64,000 bases of DNA from Nonlabens marinus S1-08 (lineage in GTDB: Bacteria > Bacteroidota > Bacteroidia > Flavobacteriales > Flavobacteriaceae), in the NCBI RefSeq assembly GCF_000831385.1, contig NZ_AP014548.1, positions 2,533,779-2,597,778 on the forward strand, in the 5' to 3' direction. Below are positions 62,444 to 64,000 of the stretch, one piece after another. The stretch's first letter is position 1, and every line of letters begins with the position of its first letter. The translations under genes were made by a program, and so were the position numbers. The notes below the pieces were generated by a model, which saw only the letters and a list, made by a program, of their open reading frames with translations, did no database searches and was not told the origin of the DNA.

Positions 62444-62824
62444 ATGATCAAATTAATAGCCGTAGAAAATCCTGAAATTCTTGCGTTTAAAGTCATCCAG
62501 GAGTTGGAAAAAGACGATGTGGATTGGCTAATTGAACGGATTGCAAAAAGAGAGAAGCGACAAGATGAGTCAGTTTTATTATATGTAGAGTTCGAAGATT
62601 TTGGCGAGTTGACCATCACCCGCATATGGGATCATTTCAAAATGCTCCTCAATCACATAATGGAATTACTTGCTACAGTTAAAAAAATCGCGGTTGTTAC
62701 CTCTAATATTTCTCTGCGAGAAAAGCTATCTATGGAATTTAAAATAGTACCAAAGATCGCATTCAATTCTTTTGATCTTCATGAAAAGGATGTGGCTGCA
62801 GATTGGCTGGTGAAGGAAAAATGA
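62444..62824 (+). CDS. SpoIIAA-like (STAS/SEC14-type) protein
   Basis: The 126-residue protein 'VENPEILAFKVIQELEKDDVDWLIERIAKREKRQ' and 'LLYVEFEDFGELTITRIWDHFKMLLNHI' match the DUF3478/SpoIIAA-like family, a STAS-type fold without a clear phosphorylation site. Function is unknown. The end overlaps the serine hydrolase start by 4 bases (ATGA). Confidence 0.78.
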   Translation: MIKLIAVENPEILAFKVIQELEKDDVDWLIERIAKREKRQDESVLLYVEFEDFGELTITRIWDHFKMLLNHIMELLATVKKIAVVTSNISLREKLSMEFKIVPKIAFNSFDLHEKDVAADWLVKEK

Positions 62825-63903
62825 AAGTATTATCCTACTTTAGTCACTTCCGTATTTTGGGGTCTGTATTTTTATGCCTCGCATGTCCTACTGCTTTGCT
62901 TTCCCAAGGTTATTTAAAGCTTGAAAAAGAAGTACGAAAAATTGCAGCAGATGAACACTTTCCCTCATTAGATATCATCGCATGGAGTCCAAAAGACTCT
63001 GTCATAATCAACTATCATGATCCAGCAACTCAAGATATCGATACCTATGGGATAGGAAGCGCTACTAAAATGCTGGTAGGAACTTTCGTTTTACATCTTA
63101 TTGAAAAAGGAAAACTTCAATTAAATGATGAAATTGGGCAGCTTTTAGAGCTGCCTAATAAGTCTCCTTACGCCACCATCACTGTTCGTCAATTATTACA
63201 GCATACCAGTGGGATTCCAGATTATACACGTAATTCGATATGGCTGGATCAAGTTATAAAAGGCACAACCCCAACAAGTTTTAAAGAACGGTTTCAACTG
63301 ATTCCAAATAAACTCCATCCCTTAAATAAGTTTTACTATAGCAATTCGAACTATTTGTTCTTAGAGCAAATTGTTGAGAAGGTTGAAAGGATCCCCTATG
63401 ATAAAGCATTAAACGATTTCTATAAAAACTTGGGACTGGAACAGGTCCAACTACAAACAGGCAGAGACAGCACACAGACTTTCTTTGCACAAGATAATAC
63501 GGGTACAAACGACGTCACTGCCACCCAAGAAACTTATGGATACGCTGGCGATGTTCATACTACCAGTCACACACTATTACAGTTTATGGTAAAAATGTTT
63601 GTCGAGCAGTCTATTATAGAACCAGGATCCATTCAACAGCTTCAACAATGGGTTTCTATGGATGCTATGAAAATTCCAGTAGGAGAAGGTTTCATTACTC
63701 ATTATGGGAATGGACTTATGAAACTTGACTATAAGGAACAGCTATGGATAGGTCACGCTGGTGGCACCCTCAAATATCAATCGTTTGTATTTTTCAATCC
63801 CAGTGATTCTACCGTTTTGATTGCTTTAACTAATGCCAGCGGCTCGCATTACACGAATGCCTTTGTGCAAAAATTAATCCCTGCAGTTTTAGACAAACTC
63901 TAG
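62821..63903 (+). CDS. Serine hydrolase, class C beta-lactamase family
   Basis: The 360-residue protein has a signal peptide (about residues 1-28). It has the penicillin-binding fold motifs: SATK in 'GIGSATKMLVGTFVLHL' (SxxK), YSNSN (YxN) and a late 'HAGGT' in place of KTG. The family includes esterases, D-aminopeptidases and beta-lactamases; the HxG third motif favours an esterase or peptidase. It is exported to the periplasm. It is coupled to the SpoIIAA-like gene by a 4-base overlap. Confidence 0.88.
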   Translation: MKVLSYFSHFRILGSVFLCLACPTALLSQGYLKLEKEVRKIAADEHFPSLDIIAWSPKDSVIINYHDPATQDIDTYGIGSATKMLVGTFVLHLIEKGKLQLNDEIGQLLELPNKSPYATITVRQLLQHTSGIPDYTRNSIWLDQVIKGTTPTSFKERFQLIPNKLHPLNKFYYSNSNYLFLEQIVEKVERIPYDKALNDFYKNLGLEQVQLQTGRDSTQTFFAQDNTGTNDVTATQETYGYAGDVHTTSHTLLQFMVKMFVEQSIIEPGSIQQLQQWVSMDAMKIPVGEGFITHYGNGLMKLDYKEQLWIGHAGGTLKYQSFVFFNPSDSTVLIALTNASGSHYTNAFVQKLIPAVLDKL

Positions 63904-63938
63904 TATCATTTAATTTGTAGGTATTAGGTTAGGAATTT

Positions 63939-63954
63939 CGCTTTCGCGAAAGCG
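63939..63954. repeat. Copy of 16-bp palindrome (intergenic)
   Basis: Perfect copy after the serine hydrolase gene, again in the context TTTCGCTTTCGCGAAAGCGA then ACT. Confidence 0.97.
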
Positions 63955-64000
63955 AACTAAGCCTCAAAATTGTCGTAACTTAATCACTCAATCTATTTTA

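Overview
The window looks like core chromosome of a marine flavobacterium (Bacteroidota, Flavobacteriaceae; by inference a Nonlabens- or Dokdonia-like genus). The reasons are the AT-rich sequence, the absence of Shine-Dalgarno leaders, promoter boxes of the Bacteroidota type (TTG-N17-21-TAnnTTTG), families typical of the group (DUF4290, DUF4834, DUF493, DUF6495, DUF6503), a large protein with a C-terminal type IX secretion sorting domain, and a photolyase cluster with SRPBCC and SDR partners. There is no rRNA operon, CRISPR array, insertion sequence, phage or plasmid gene. The one RNA gene recognised is a tRNA with anticodon CAT. No stretch without a gene exceeds about 260 bases.

Layout. 1-5.8 kb: lipid A acyltransferase (5' end outside the window), GlmM-type mutase, AcpH-like protein, LysM protein, YebC, pterin dehydratase with CsbD, and a beta-barrel protein. 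5.9-8.4 kb: tight SRPBCC-SDR-photolyase operon. 8.4-10.8 kb: a lipoprotein and an arginine/serine-rich exported protein behind a sigma-54-like promoter. 10.8-16.4 kb (minus strand): envelope polysaccharide operon DUF4834-YfhO-glycosyltransferase-flippase. 16.4-24.2 kb: transporter-like protein, GNAT protein, RluA, aldehyde dehydrogenase, small proteins, Sua5/YciO, alpha/beta hydrolase, carbonic anhydrase and RsuA-type synthase. 24.2-27.5 kb (minus): exported protein, MurA, DUF4290, DUF493. 27.6-32.9 kb: AAA ATPase-RecQ-Fmt, HU, YqgE, class IV aminotransferase. 33-41 kb: START-like protein, tRNA, LacI regulator, 1618-residue T9SS protein, HisS. 41-51 kb: ABC permease, Ogt, DUF6495, rpsF-rpsR-rplI, LytTR regulator, PriA, DUF2147, chalcone-isomerase-like protein, YihY, NadC. 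51-56 kb: RlmH, Udk, FtsB/DivIC, both methylmalonyl-CoA mutase subunits. 56-64 kb: CIA30, two DUF6503 paralogues, ferredoxin, acyl-CoA reductase, SerC, SerA, SpoIIAA-like protein and a serine hydrolase.

The most striking feature is a 16-bp perfect palindrome, CGCTTTCGCGAAAGCG, present 19 times without mismatch (about one per 3.4 kb) plus decayed copies. Thirteen perfect copies lie inside genes, nine of them in the frame that reads Ala-Phe-Ala-Lys-Ala. In three exported proteins the repeat supplies the signal-peptidase site. Other points of note are a MurA with Asp in place of the fosfomycin-target Cys, an SDR that lacks the catalytic Tyr, a structured serC-serA intergenic region, a tRNA with a swapped 54/58 pair, and repeated 4-nt convergent stop-codon overlaps.
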